Shown piece by piece: positions 6,393 through 13,785 of a DNA stretch of 13,785 nt (position 1 is the first letter of the stretch; each line of letters starts with the position of its first letter). The translations under genes and the position numbers were made by a program. This DNA is from CANHEE01 sp049316985 (GTDB lineage: Bacteria; Bacteroidota; Bacteroidia; Chitinophagales; Saprospiraceae): contig JBMOJB010000096.1 of the NCBI GenBank assembly GCA_049316985.1, forward strand, positions 1 through 13,785, in the 5' to 3' direction. The notes below the pieces were generated by a model. The model saw only the letters and a program-made list of their open reading frames with translations. It ran no database searches and was not told where the DNA came from.

Positions 6393-7468
6393 TAGTTTTT
6401 CGCTCAATCCTGCTGTCGTCCAATTTATTTATTGTAGGATTGACGCTACTCGCTTACCTCTCACCGATGGTAAAGCCTCAAAACTTTTGGGTGCTTCAGT
6501 TCGTAGGGATGAGTTATCCTTTCCTTTTGCTGTTTAACGTTTTTTTTGTGGTTGGATGGCTTCTTTTTCGGAAGCGTTATTTTTTAATTTCTCTATCAAC
6601 TATTCTTATCGGTTGGAGCCATTTCAATAATTTCATTGGCTTTTCATTCCCTGAAAAAAGCAGATCCTCTAAAAGCCTGAAGGTGCTGACCTACAATATC
6701 GATAATTTTACCCATTTCCAGAAAGGCACAGAACAGACAAAACGCATTGCAGCATTTGAGAAATTTATAAGAAGCGAAGATCCGGATATTATTTGTTTTC
6801 AGGAATCATTTATAACCACGGCAGAGTACAGTTCCAGGATTAAGAAATTTCCGGTTTTAGCAGAATATCGATATATTTTTCATCCAGTTGAAAAAGGGAT
6901 GGTTATTTTTTCCAAATTTCCGGCTACCAAAACTGCCAAAATCAACATGAAAGAGGATCGGGTGGAGACAGCAAATGGAGCCAATTATGCGGATGTGCAA
7001 ATTCATGGAGAAATCTTTCGCCTGTTAATTACGCACCTGCAATCAAATTCTGTCAGAGAACGTACAGCTGATGTGATAGAAGATCATTTCAGGAGTGAGG
7101 AAACCAGGCAAACAGCGCTGGCGGTGATCAAGAAAATCCGTGATATGTCGTATTTTAGAGCAGCACAAAGCGAAGCAATACATGCATTTATCAAACAAAG
7201 TCCTTATCCGGTAATTGTAGCTGGTGATTTTAACGATACGCCACAGTCTTATACGTATTCGCAGATCTCCAATGGATTGCAGGATGCTTTTGCCCGGAAA
7301 GGAAGTGGCTTAGGTATTACATATGGTGGTATAATTCCAGGTTTGCGAATTGACTACATTCTTGTAGATCCAAAATTTAAGATAATTTCATACAAAATTC
7401 CTAAGGTGTCATTCTCTGATCATTATCCCGTGCTGGCAGAAATTGATCTATCGGCAATTCATAAATAA
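6389..7468 (+). CDS. Membrane-anchored endonuclease/exonuclease/phosphatase (EEP) family protein
   Basis: The 359-residue product has three hydrophobic segments at the N-terminus (about 6-27, 36-60, 63-82) followed by an EEP hydrolase domain (97-356) of the DNase I/exonuclease III fold. Its metal and catalytic residues are present: N103 in TYNIDNF, Q138-E139 in CFQES, H216 in ITHLQS, D280 and N282 in AGDFND, D322 in RIDYI, and D344-H345 in FSDHYP. The catalytic domain probably faces the periplasm. Whether it cuts nucleic acid, phospholipid or another phosphodiester cannot be read from the sequence. The ATG at 6389 follows an in-frame stop at 6374, so no longer ATG start exists. It is probably the last gene of the mutL-rhomboid-rhomboid unit, a neighbourhood I recall from other Bacteroidota. 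Its last 10 bp overlap the end of the minus-strand gene. Confidence 0.85.
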   Translation: MIVFRSILLSSNLFIVGLTLLAYLSPMVKPQNFWVLQFVGMSYPFLLLFNVFFVVGWLLFRKRYFLISLSTILIGWSHFNNFIGFSFPEKSRSSKSLKVLTYNIDNFTHFQKGTEQTKRIAAFEKFIRSEDPDIICFQESFITTAEYSSRIKKFPVLAEYRYIFHPVEKGMVIFSKFPATKTAKINMKEDRVETANGANYADVQIHGEIFRLLITHLQSNSVRERTADVIEDHFRSEETRQTALAVIKKIRDMSYFRAAQSEAIHAFIKQSPYPVIVAGDFNDTPQSYTYSQISNGLQDAFARKGSGLGITYGGIIPGLRIDYILVDPKFKIISYKIPKVSFSDHYPVLAEIDLSAIHK

Positions 7469-8640
7469 CTCAACCACCATTTATCTTTATTTCGGGCCTT
7501 GTACAACATGTATTTTTTGCAGATTGGATACAATAAGAGTACAATACCGATCCAAATTAGGTACGTCGCCCCGAGCGAAAAACCAAATTCTGCCCATGGC
7601 GAGGCAGCTGCCTGACCATTTTCGGTTAAAGATTCCCACTTGTATTCCATTATTGCTCGTGTTATCACCGCAAATGAATGGATAAAAAGTATATGCTGTA
7701 AGTAATAGAAAAAAGGTACGCTACCAAAAACTACGAAAAAATTGGCTATTTTACTTTTTACTTGCTCGGAATATGCTAAGAAAAGTAAACCGGGTCCGAT
7801 AGTAATCAGTGCAAAATCGAGAGAAGGTGGGTACTTACTTAGGTTAAAAAAAGATAGAATTGTAAAAACAATATCTTTCTGATAGCTCCATGGTGCTTTA
7901 TCTCCGTACAAATTAATCCCTCTAATGACAAAAAACATTGCAATACAAGTTATTCCCACTCTCAGGAGCCATTTTTTCCGCAATGCTTTATCAAAATCAG
8001 ATTTGTATAAACTGCCAAGACAATATCCCAATGACATTACACTGGTCCATGGTAAAACAGGATAGAAGAAATTAATTCTAAAATTTTCAGTGAATTTGAC
8101 GGTTGTAGACTGGTGCACGATGTACCAAAGTATTGCCTGAATGCTGGAACCCTCCGCTTTTATCCCATCCAGAAGATTGTGGCTAAGCATGAATAGCGCA
8201 GCAAGCAAGAAAAGATATCTTAACGGCAAATAAATCAATCCAGCCAACAGCATCATAGAGCAACCAATGGCCCACAACACCTGAAGTGTTACGTAGTGGT
8301 AGTGAATGTCGAAACTCCACAAAAAAGTATTGATAAATATTTCTACGAAGATCAACCATATACCCCTGGTAAAGAGAAATTTACTCAATTCTGCTTTACT
8401 TTTTTTTTGACCGTACAAAAACGCAGAGGTTCCTGATAAAAATACAAATAATGGAGCGCAATAATGGGTGATAAATCGCGTAAAAAAAAGAATTGGTGTG
8501 GTAGTCGCCAGATTGGTAGGACTAGAGGTAAAAGAATCCAAATGAAAATAATCACGAGTATGGTCCAAAGCCATCACAACCATAACTATTCCCCGCAGGA
8601 GATCAATTGATTGGATTCTATCAACATTTGCAGTTTGCAT
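7459..8640 (-). CDS. DUF1624 / heparan-alpha-glucosaminide N-acetyltransferase-like membrane protein
   Basis: This is a 393-residue polytopic inner-membrane protein with about ten hydrophobic segments. The N-terminus carries the family signature RIQSIDLLRG (8-17) and then MALDHTRDYFH (23-33). A second conserved stretch, CAPLFVFLSGTSAFLYG (61-77), follows. These patterns match the DUF1624 group of bacterial proteins related to the catalytic domain of heparan-alpha-glucosaminide N-acetyltransferase, which moves an acetyl group from acetyl-CoA across a membrane to an amino sugar. The donor and acceptor here are unknown, and the enzyme role is an inference from the family. The ATG at 8638-8640 (read in reverse) directly precedes the signature. 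It lies alone on its strand, 394 bp downstream of the receptor gene's end. Its stop codon lies inside the last codons of the EEP gene, so the two transcripts must overlap at their 3' ends. Confidence 0.8.
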   Translation of the reverse strand: MQTANVDRIQSIDLLRGIVMVVMALDHTRDYFHLDSFTSSPTNLATTTPILFFTRFITHYCAPLFVFLSGTSAFLYGQKKSKAELSKFLFTRGIWLIFVEIFINTFLWSFDIHYHYVTLQVLWAIGCSMMLLAGLIYLPLRYLFLLAALFMLSHNLLDGIKAEGSSIQAILWYIVHQSTTVKFTENFRINFFYPVLPWTSVMSLGYCLGSLYKSDFDKALRKKWLLRVGITCIAMFFVIRGINLYGDKAPWSYQKDIVFTILSFFNLSKYPPSLDFALITIGPGLLFLAYSEQVKSKIANFFVVFGSVPFFYYLQHILFIHSFAVITRAIMEYKWESLTENGQAAASPWAEFGFSLGATYLIWIGIVLLLYPICKKYMLYKARNKDKWWLSYL

Positions 8641-8950
8641 CGTGGCTTGTTTGTGAGATAATTAATACCGATCTGTTATTTCGGTCGCAATATTATATTT
8701 AATAATATAAATCTTTGCTCATTTTGCTTTAATAATTTTTGAAAACTTACAAATTGTGCATTTTTTTCGACAAGTCACCATTTTTCGCTTTTTTAAAGAC
8801 ATTTAAGCGCTTGAACGTTTATTTGTTTATCTAGCTGAAAATCTCCCTGAGTTATAAGTTTTAGAAAAGATTATTGCGAGGTCTTATTATCATTTCCCAG
8901 TAAACTATTCCCATATAGGTTTGGGTTTGAATTGTATCAAATTTCTCAAA

Positions 8951-8963
8951 AGGCAATTTGCCT
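8951..8963 (-). terminator. Short hairpin, possible secondary terminator
   Basis: On the minus strand AGGC-AAATT-GCCT is followed by TTTTGAG. The 4-bp stem with a 5-nt loop and a short T run is weak by itself. It lies about 70 bp past the receptor stop and just downstream of the larger hairpin, so it may add to termination there. Confidence 0.25.
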
Positions 8964-8970
8964 AAACTAA

Positions 8971-9013
8971 AATAGCCACAAAACATGAAATAATTTCTTG
9001 CCCCGTGGCTATT
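8971..9013 (-). terminator. Terminator-like hairpin after the TonB-dependent receptor gene
   Basis: AATAGCCAC (8971-8979) and GTGGCTATT (9005-9013) form a perfect 9-bp stem around a 25-nt loop. Inside the loop GAAA/TTTC (8987-8990 and 8994-8997) can pair, leaving a symmetric 7x7 internal loop. Read on the minus strand, the stem begins 21 bp after the receptor stop codon and its distal arm runs into ATTTTAGTTT, so it is well placed to end or stabilise that mRNA. The T tract is interrupted. Confidence 0.5.
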
Positions 9014-9034
9014 CTGTTCTAATATGAGTATAGT

Positions 9035-11473
9035 TTAAAACTCAAACATAAAACCCAGACTCGGAATCACCACCGGATCGTCTTCAATAGCGGTTACAGG
9101 AATACCATTTGAGCCGTCGGGGTTTAGTGCATTTCCGTCTGTTGTTTTGAAACCTGAATTATCATCTAGTCGCTCAAATAAGTAATTCGGGTATTGTTGA
9201 TTGCGCGCCAAAAGTGCATTCGAGACATCAAAATATAAGTCGAAAGTGCTATGCTTGAAATTCCACTTTTTATCGATCCGGAAATCAAATTGTTGGAAAG
9301 GCTTTAGTCTTTCAGTATTTAGACGGCTATAGTCCAACACGCCATTACCTGTTTGCGGATATACGCGACGTGAAGCAACGAGATCAAAAGGAGTATAAGG
9401 AACTCCACCTGTAATCCGGTATTTAAGACCCATTTCCCATCCTTTTCTAAACTTGCGACCCAATTGAGTTGATACAAGATGTCTATTGTCCCATGCAGAA
9501 GAAATCAATTTGCCGTCATTGCCAGAGAATTTGCTGACAACATAGGTGTAAGAAACAATTGCGAACAGATTTTTGGTTAATTTCTGTTGGAAAAAGAATT
9601 CTGCTCCGTAGGCTCTTCCTTTTCCGGTGCTACTGATGGCTTCGTTGCCTATGAAACCGAAATTCTGGCCTTCATTCGCAAGTGAAGTGCCTGTAAGTAA
9701 TGATACCGGGTAGTTTGTGTAATTTTTATAGAAACCTTCAATCGTAAATCGGGTGCTTTCTCTTGGTATAAATTCAATTCCTGCTACATAGTGTGTCGAA
9801 CCAATATAATCTGCTGAACGGTTTACGAGATCTTTGGCTGCATTTCTATACCCCAGGATCGTATAAGAAGGTAATTTGTAGTATTGGCCAACGGAGGCAT
9901 TTACTTTCCACTTCGGATTGATGCTGTAGGAAAGGGATGCTCTTGGTGATAGCGTTTTCAATGGATTGTTGCCATTGTCTGTGAAATTGTTCATGTCAGT
10001 GCGTAAACCAATATTTAATCCAAGCCTGTCATTTAAGAAACGATGTGAAGCCTGCGCAAAAAGTCCGTAACGCAATAAATTCAAATCCGTATTAAAAGTA
10101 AATCTCTGCTCAGGTTGTATGACCTGACCGTTGCTGTCCTTTATTTCTTTGCGAAATATGTTGTAGAAATCATTGTTGTATTTCACATATTGGGCGACTC
10201 CGCCATAACTTAGTTTCCATGTACCAAAGTACTTGTTGATATCAATACGAAGTTTGTTTTCTGCTTCTTGTGATGACGTGAAAAGATATCTTTTGCTAAT
10301 GTCGTCTCGTAGTCCATCTTCAAACTGAGAAAATTCATTATCAGCCATATTTCTACTCAAAGCAATATTCGCGAATCCATTTTTCATCAGTCTTTTTAAT
10401 GAAAAACCTACCGTGTAATTCCATTGGCGAATATATGGAGCTTGCTTGATTACTTGTGCGTTGTTGACGTTGGTGTTGGCGGTAAGGTCAGAATAAAACT
10501 TGTCAATTGCTCCTAGTCCAATTGCTGTAAAGGTAGTTTTCGAGTTGATTTTGTGGGTGACTTTGTATTGAAAATCCCAATAGTCGGGACGAATCGCCAG
10601 GTCAATAGCCTTAAAAAAGAATTGTAAGTAAGATCTTCTTGCAGAAGCCAGGAAGGTAGTTTTCTTACTCAGCGGGCCTTCAGTTGTCACAGCCAATTCC
10701 GAAGAACTCAATCGAAGATTGCCTTGAAAACGATTCGGATTGCCATCGCGTTGTTTGAATTGGAATACTGATGCGAGTGCATTATCATACTTGGCATCGA
10801 AGGAGCTGGAACTTAAGGTTAGTTCTTCAATAAAAGACACATTCAAAATTCCATTTGATCCTCCTCCTGAGCCTTGAGTGGCAAAGTGGTTGATTACGGG
10901 AATTTCTACTCCGTCCAGATAATACACATTTTCTCCAGGTGCTCCACCTCTAACAATGATATCGTTTCGGTTAAAGCCATTAGGTGTTGAGCCAATACCG
11001 GGCAGTGTTTGAACCACTTTGAAGATATCAAAGTTTCCACCGGGAGTAGTTTTGATTTCTTCCATGCCCAAGCGCTGAATGGAATTCGGTGATTCAACCG
11101 TGCTTACTTTTATACTTTTATTCTCCGTCACTACTACTTCTCCCAAAGTTGAAGCATCGTTATCGAGCTCAAAATTGATGATGTTGGCATTTCCTGTAGT
11201 GGCGCTGATATTGAATTTGGTAAATGATTTGTACCCAACATACGAAGCTTTAATATTATAGCTTCCGACAGGAACTTTTATTTCAAAATTTCCGTCGATG
11301 TCAGAGTTTGTACCAATCAATGGATTGCTTCCTTCCACAGTAATACTAACACCTATTAAAGTTTCTTGAGTTGCTTTGTCTTTTACCGTTCCTTGAATAA
11401 TACCCATGCGCTGGGCTTCGACAATAATTGAACTGAAAAGCAGAACAATCATTACTGCTAAATTTTTATACAT
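9035..11473 (-). CDS. TonB-dependent outer-membrane receptor with carboxypeptidase-regulatory-like N-terminal domain
   Basis: This is an 812-residue receptor for energised import across the outer membrane. A signal peptide (1-20, MYKNLAVMIVLLFSSIIVEA, cut before Gln21) leads to a carboxypeptidase-regulatory-like beta domain (about 24-106) that includes GTVKDKATQETLIGVSI. GEVVVTE (111-117) then leads into the plug (about 125-240), with IVRGGAPGENVYYLDGVEIP around 173-192, and a long beta-barrel ending in phenylalanine (PSLGFMFEF), as outer-membrane barrels usually do. The open frame can be extended to a TTG at 11506, but that adds 11 hydrophilic residues in front of the signal peptide, so I chose the ATG at 11473. 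No SusD-like gene lies next to it, which argues against a glycan SusCD pair; the substrate is unknown. It faces away from the M13 peptidase gene. Confidence 0.92.
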   Translation of the reverse strand: MYKNLAVMIVLLFSSIIVEAQRMGIIQGTVKDKATQETLIGVSITVEGSNPLIGTNSDIDGNFEIKVPVGSYNIKASYVGYKSFTKFNISATTGNANIINFELDNDASTLGEVVVTENKSIKVSTVESPNSIQRLGMEEIKTTPGGNFDIFKVVQTLPGIGSTPNGFNRNDIIVRGGAPGENVYYLDGVEIPVINHFATQGSGGGSNGILNVSFIEELTLSSSSFDAKYDNALASVFQFKQRDGNPNRFQGNLRLSSSELAVTTEGPLSKKTTFLASARRSYLQFFFKAIDLAIRPDYWDFQYKVTHKINSKTTFTAIGLGAIDKFYSDLTANTNVNNAQVIKQAPYIRQWNYTVGFSLKRLMKNGFANIALSRNMADNEFSQFEDGLRDDISKRYLFTSSQEAENKLRIDINKYFGTWKLSYGGVAQYVKYNNDFYNIFRKEIKDSNGQVIQPEQRFTFNTDLNLLRYGLFAQASHRFLNDRLGLNIGLRTDMNNFTDNGNNPLKTLSPRASLSYSINPKWKVNASVGQYYKLPSYTILGYRNAAKDLVNRSADYIGSTHYVAGIEFIPRESTRFTIEGFYKNYTNYPVSLLTGTSLANEGQNFGFIGNEAISSTGKGRAYGAEFFFQQKLTKNLFAIVSYTYVVSKFSGNDGKLISSAWDNRHLVSTQLGRKFRKGWEMGLKYRITGGVPYTPFDLVASRRVYPQTGNGVLDYSRLNTERLKPFQQFDFRIDKKWNFKHSTFDLYFDVSNALLARNQQYPNYLFERLDDNSGFKTTDGNALNPDGSNGIPVTAIEDDPVVIPSLGFMFEF

Positions 11474-11713
11474 AAATTGCTTGTTTAAATGATGACTGCT
11501 AAACAAAGGACTTCTCGGATTGTTTGAAATGTTTGGCCAAAAAGCTGCTTTATTTCACAATTTTATCAATCTGATGTCGGATTATGTATAGGGTCGGTAT
11601 TATTCTATCGCTAATTTGATATCGTTCATCTATTGATAAAATAGAAAGTAATATGTAAGGCTTTTTATTTCTAAATTTGCAATTCATTTTTTAACAAAAT
11701 ACAATTTCATTAA
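11474..11713. promoter_or_regulatory. Divergent intergenic region between receptor and M13 peptidase
   Basis: This 240-bp AT-rich region must hold the start signals of both genes. The plus-strand side has a clear -7 element (11672-11679). On the minus strand the nearest candidate, GTCCTTTG (about 11505-11512 in reverse), departs from TAnnTTTG at the TA and has no -33 partner, so the receptor promoter is not assigned. I saw no strong palindromic operator. Confidence 0.5.
11672..11679 (+). promoter_or_regulatory. Candidate -7 element for the M13 peptidase
   Basis: TAAATTTG, followed by CA, matches the Bacteroidota -7 consensus and is identical to the sbcD element. It would start transcription about 25-30 nt upstream of the ATG at 11714. 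No TTTG lies at the expected -33 distance, so only half of the promoter is supported. Confidence 0.45.
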
Positions 11714-13726
11714 ATGAAAAAAGTAATTATCTATTTATTTGGTTTGGGATTAGCCGTAAATGCACAAGCTCAATCGGAGGGAATCCACCTTGAATACATG
11801 AATCAGTCCGTCAAACCTGGCGATGATTTTTATGAATATGCCATCGGCAATTGGAGGAAAATGAATCCCGTTCCGCCATCAGAATCTCGTTGGGGTAGTT
11901 TCAATGAAGTCAATGAAAACAATAAGAAAGTGTTGAAAGAGATCATGAAAGAATGTACCGCTAAGACTTATCCGATGGGATCTTCCAAACAAAAAATCGG
12001 GGACTACTACAAGAGCGGTATGGATTCTGTATTGAACAACAGATTAAAAGCTTCTCCGCTCAATCCATATTTCGCTAAAATTAATGGTTTAAAGACCAAA
12101 CCACAGTTGGTGAAATTGTTGGGAGAATTTATGACTTTCGGAAGCAGACCATTGTATGGCTTTTTTATCGATCAGGATCAAAAAATCAGTAGCAAACTGA
12201 TCCCTTATTTTTCACAAGGTGGATTGACTTTGCCTGATAGAGATTATTACCTGAAAGAAGATGCCGATAAGAAAAAAATCAGAGAAGAATATGTGAAGCA
12301 CGTCAGCAATATGTTTGTATTGTTGGGGAAAGACAAAAAGACAGCCGATCAGGCTGCTATTGATATCATCGCATTGGAAACAAAGCTTGCCGAAGGTTCA
12401 ATGGATAAAGTTACCCGAAGAAATCCTTACAAAGTGTACAATAAAATGACACTCGCTGATTTCTCCAAAATCACTAAAAATATCGACTGGAATACACAAA
12501 CAGCCCTGTACAGTCTGCCCGCTACAGATAGTGTAATTGTCGGCCAACCGGATTATTTTAAGAAAATGGATGAATTGATTAGTTCTGAATCAATAGCAAC
12601 CTGGAAAACTTACTTGACTTGGAGATTATTGAATAGTTATGCGGGTTATTTGAGTGACGATTTCTCGAATGAGTCATTTAATTTTTCCGGTAAGGTACTC
12701 GCAGGAACAAAAGTGCGCAAGCCGCGTGCAGAGCGAGTGATGATGAATACCGACGGAAGTCTGGGTGAACTGGTAGGTGAAATCTACGTCGAAATGGCAT
12801 TCAAACCGGAAGCTAAAAAACGCATGCTAGAATTGGTAAAGAATCTACAAGAGACATTTGGCGAGCGTATCCAAAAAAATGAATGGATGGGTGCTGAAAC
12901 AAAAGTTGCAGCATTGGAAAAGTTGAACACCTTTATGGTGAAGATCGGATACCCGGATAAATGGGAAGATTACTCCAAATTGGAAATCAAAAGACAATCT
13001 TATGCCCAAAATGTAATCTCTTCCGGCAAATGGCGCATGATGTTCATGATGGAAAAGTACAAAAAAGGCGTAGATAGAACCGAATGGGGAATGTCGCCAC
13101 AGACGGTAAATGCGTACTACAATCCTACTAATAATGAAATCGTTTTCCCTGCCGGAATTCTACAGCCTCCTTTCTTTTACTTCAATGCAGATGATGCGGT
13201 GAATTACGGGGCGATAGGTGGCGTAATCGGTCATGAAATGACACATGGTTTCGATGATGAAGGACGCAAATACGATTCTAAAGGTAACTTGAAAGAGTGG
13301 TGGACAAAAGAAGATTCAGATCGCTTTGACAAAAAAGCGGAAAAGATCATCGAACAGTTTAATAACTACAAAATTCTGGATTCTGTATCCGTAAACGGCA
13401 AATTGACCCTGGGAGAAAACCTGGCCGACCTTGGTGGTATTGCCATCGCTTATGCTGCATTCAAGAAAACGGAACAAGGGAAAAAGAATGAAAAAATCGA
13501 CGGACTTACCTCCGATCAACGTTTCTTTATCAGTTGGGCGAATTGCTGGAAAAACAACACAACCGCTCAAACCGCCAAAATGTTGATTAGCACAGATCCA
13601 CATGCACCGGCCAACCTTAGAGGTTTTGCTCCTCTAACGCATCACGATGCATTTTACGAAGCATTCGATATCAAGCCTACCGATAAATTGTACCTTCAGC
13701 CTAAAGAAAGGGTAACGATATGGTAG
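11714..13726 (+). CDS. M13 family zinc metallopeptidase (neprilysin/PepO-like), secreted
   Basis: This is a 670-residue endopeptidase that cleaves short peptides and acts outside the cytoplasm. A signal peptide (1-19, cut near AQA before Gln20) has no lipobox cysteine, so the protein should be soluble in the periplasm or outside the cell. The N-terminal M13 lobe starts with SVKPGDDFYEYAIGNW (32-47). The catalytic lobe has the substrate-binding NAYYN (466-470), the zinc motif HEMTH (H507, E508, H511), the third ligand E568 in ENLADLGG, and DPHAPANLR (628-636) with the transition-state His630 and Arg636. The C-terminus ends RVTIW, equivalent to the usual C-x-x-W end but without the cysteine, as often seen in bacterial members. 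Length is full. The ATG at 11714 opens the signal peptide directly. It is divergent from the TonB-dependent receptor, suggesting but not proving a shared role in peptide use. Confidence 0.95.
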   Translation: MKKVIIYLFGLGLAVNAQAQSEGIHLEYMNQSVKPGDDFYEYAIGNWRKMNPVPPSESRWGSFNEVNENNKKVLKEIMKECTAKTYPMGSSKQKIGDYYKSGMDSVLNNRLKASPLNPYFAKINGLKTKPQLVKLLGEFMTFGSRPLYGFFIDQDQKISSKLIPYFSQGGLTLPDRDYYLKEDADKKKIREEYVKHVSNMFVLLGKDKKTADQAAIDIIALETKLAEGSMDKVTRRNPYKVYNKMTLADFSKITKNIDWNTQTALYSLPATDSVIVGQPDYFKKMDELISSESIATWKTYLTWRLLNSYAGYLSDDFSNESFNFSGKVLAGTKVRKPRAERVMMNTDGSLGELVGEIYVEMAFKPEAKKRMLELVKNLQETFGERIQKNEWMGAETKVAALEKLNTFMVKIGYPDKWEDYSKLEIKRQSYAQNVISSGKWRMMFMMEKYKKGVDRTEWGMSPQTVNAYYNPTNNEIVFPAGILQPPFFYFNADDAVNYGAIGGVIGHEMTHGFDDEGRKYDSKGNLKEWWTKEDSDRFDKKAEKIIEQFNNYKILDSVSVNGKLTLGENLADLGGIAIAYAAFKKTEQGKKNEKIDGLTSDQRFFISWANCWKNNTTAQTAKMLISTDPHAPANLRGFAPLTHHDAFYEAFDIKPTDKLYLQPKERVTIW

Positions 13727-13730
13727 TTTT

Positions 13731-13757
13731 ACAATTGACAATTAACAATTAACAATG
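13731..13757. repeat. Heptamer tandem repeat (ACAATTA)n
   Basis: ACAATTG (13731-13737), ACAATTA (13738-13744), ACAATTA (13745-13751) and a partial ACAATG (13752-13757) form a 7-bp tandem array that starts 4 bp after the M13 peptidase stop codon. In rotated form its unit is AATTAAC, which shares the AATTA core with the AATTACG rotation of the array at the left end of the window. Confidence 0.85.
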
Positions 13758-13767
13758 AAAAGGGAGC

Positions 13768-13781
13768 TGTGGTCTGTGATC
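13768..13781. repeat. Two-copy heptamer TGTGGTC/TGTGATC
   Basis: TGTGGTC (13768-13774) is followed directly by TGTGATC (13775-13781), a 7-bp doublet with one mismatch. The window ends four bases later, so the array may continue. With only two copies this could be coincidence, but its 7-bp period matches the neighbouring array 10 bp away. Confidence 0.45.
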
Positions 13782-13785
13782 ATAG

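Larger units (their letters stand above)
8641..9034. other. 394-bp intergenic region, no gene seen
   Basis: This is AT-rich non-coding sequence between two minus-strand genes. I found no open frame with a recognisable product and no tRNA. It contains two hairpins near the receptor end (listed separately) and an AT-only inverted repeat, TTATATT (8693-8699), spacer TAAT, AATATAA (8704-8710), 53 bp upstream of the DUF1624 start codon. The AT-only repeat could be an operator or chance in AT-rich DNA. A TAGGTTTG on the plus strand (8916-8923) matches a -7 element, but nothing downstream of it is coded on that strand. The promoter of the DUF1624 gene was not identified. Confidence 0.6.

Noticed and set aside
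7443..7685. Plus-strand 80-codon open frame across the EEP/DUF1624 junction
   Set aside because: It lies antisense to the well-supported DUF1624 gene and its composition looks like a reverse-strand shadow.
11474..11506. TTG start extending the TonB receptor by 11 residues
   Set aside because: It would bury the signal peptide behind a polar segment; the ATG at 11473 gives a standard signal peptide.

Overview
The window looks like chromosomal DNA of a member of the Bacteroidota. The evidence is an AT-rich composition, promoter-like elements of the Bacteroidota form TAnnTTTG, no clear Shine-Dalgarno sequences, a large TonB-dependent receptor with an N-terminal carboxypeptidase-regulatory-like domain, and a mutL - rhomboid - rhomboid - EEP hydrolase gene order that I recall as common in this phylum. 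I cannot resolve class or genus from the sequence alone.

Layout. Positions 1-56 are a heptamer tandem repeat that runs off the left edge. Genes on the plus strand follow: a ferredoxin/flavodoxin--NADP+ reductase (126-1130), an SbcD-type nuclease subunit with no sbcC beside it (1407-2633), and a compact four-gene run of mutL (2726-4612), two rhomboid proteases (4647-5405 and 5407-6339) and a membrane-anchored endonuclease/exonuclease/phosphatase-family protein (6389-7468). That run meets a minus-strand membrane protein of the DUF1624/heparan-alpha-glucosaminide acetyltransferase-like family (7459-8640) tail to tail, with a 10-bp overlap. A 394-bp gap (8641-9034) holds a terminator-like hairpin serving the next minus-strand gene, a TonB-dependent outer-membrane receptor (9035-11473). 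A 240-bp divergent region separates the receptor from a plus-strand secreted M13 (neprilysin/PepO-like) zinc metallopeptidase (11714-13726). The last 60 bases carry two more short heptamer repeats.

How the genes work together. SbcD and MutL both belong to DNA repair and lie next to each other, each with its own promoter-like element. mutL, the two rhomboids and the EEP gene are probably one transcription unit, given gaps of 34, 1 and 49 bp; a 17-codon mini-ORF exactly spans the last gap. The receptor and the M13 peptidase face away from each other and could form a peptide-uptake/processing pair, but only their proximity supports this.

Most of the window is ordinary housekeeping sequence, and I found no convincing undescribed multi-gene system. 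The points most worth a second look are the heptamer repeats at both ends (two of three share an AATTA core), the altered endonuclease motifs in MutL, the apparently leaderless sbcD promoter, and the mini-ORF coupling of the EEP gene. Two start codons were moved from the longest open frame to internal ATGs (5407 and 11473) because the longer frames begin with TTG and add implausible N-termini.
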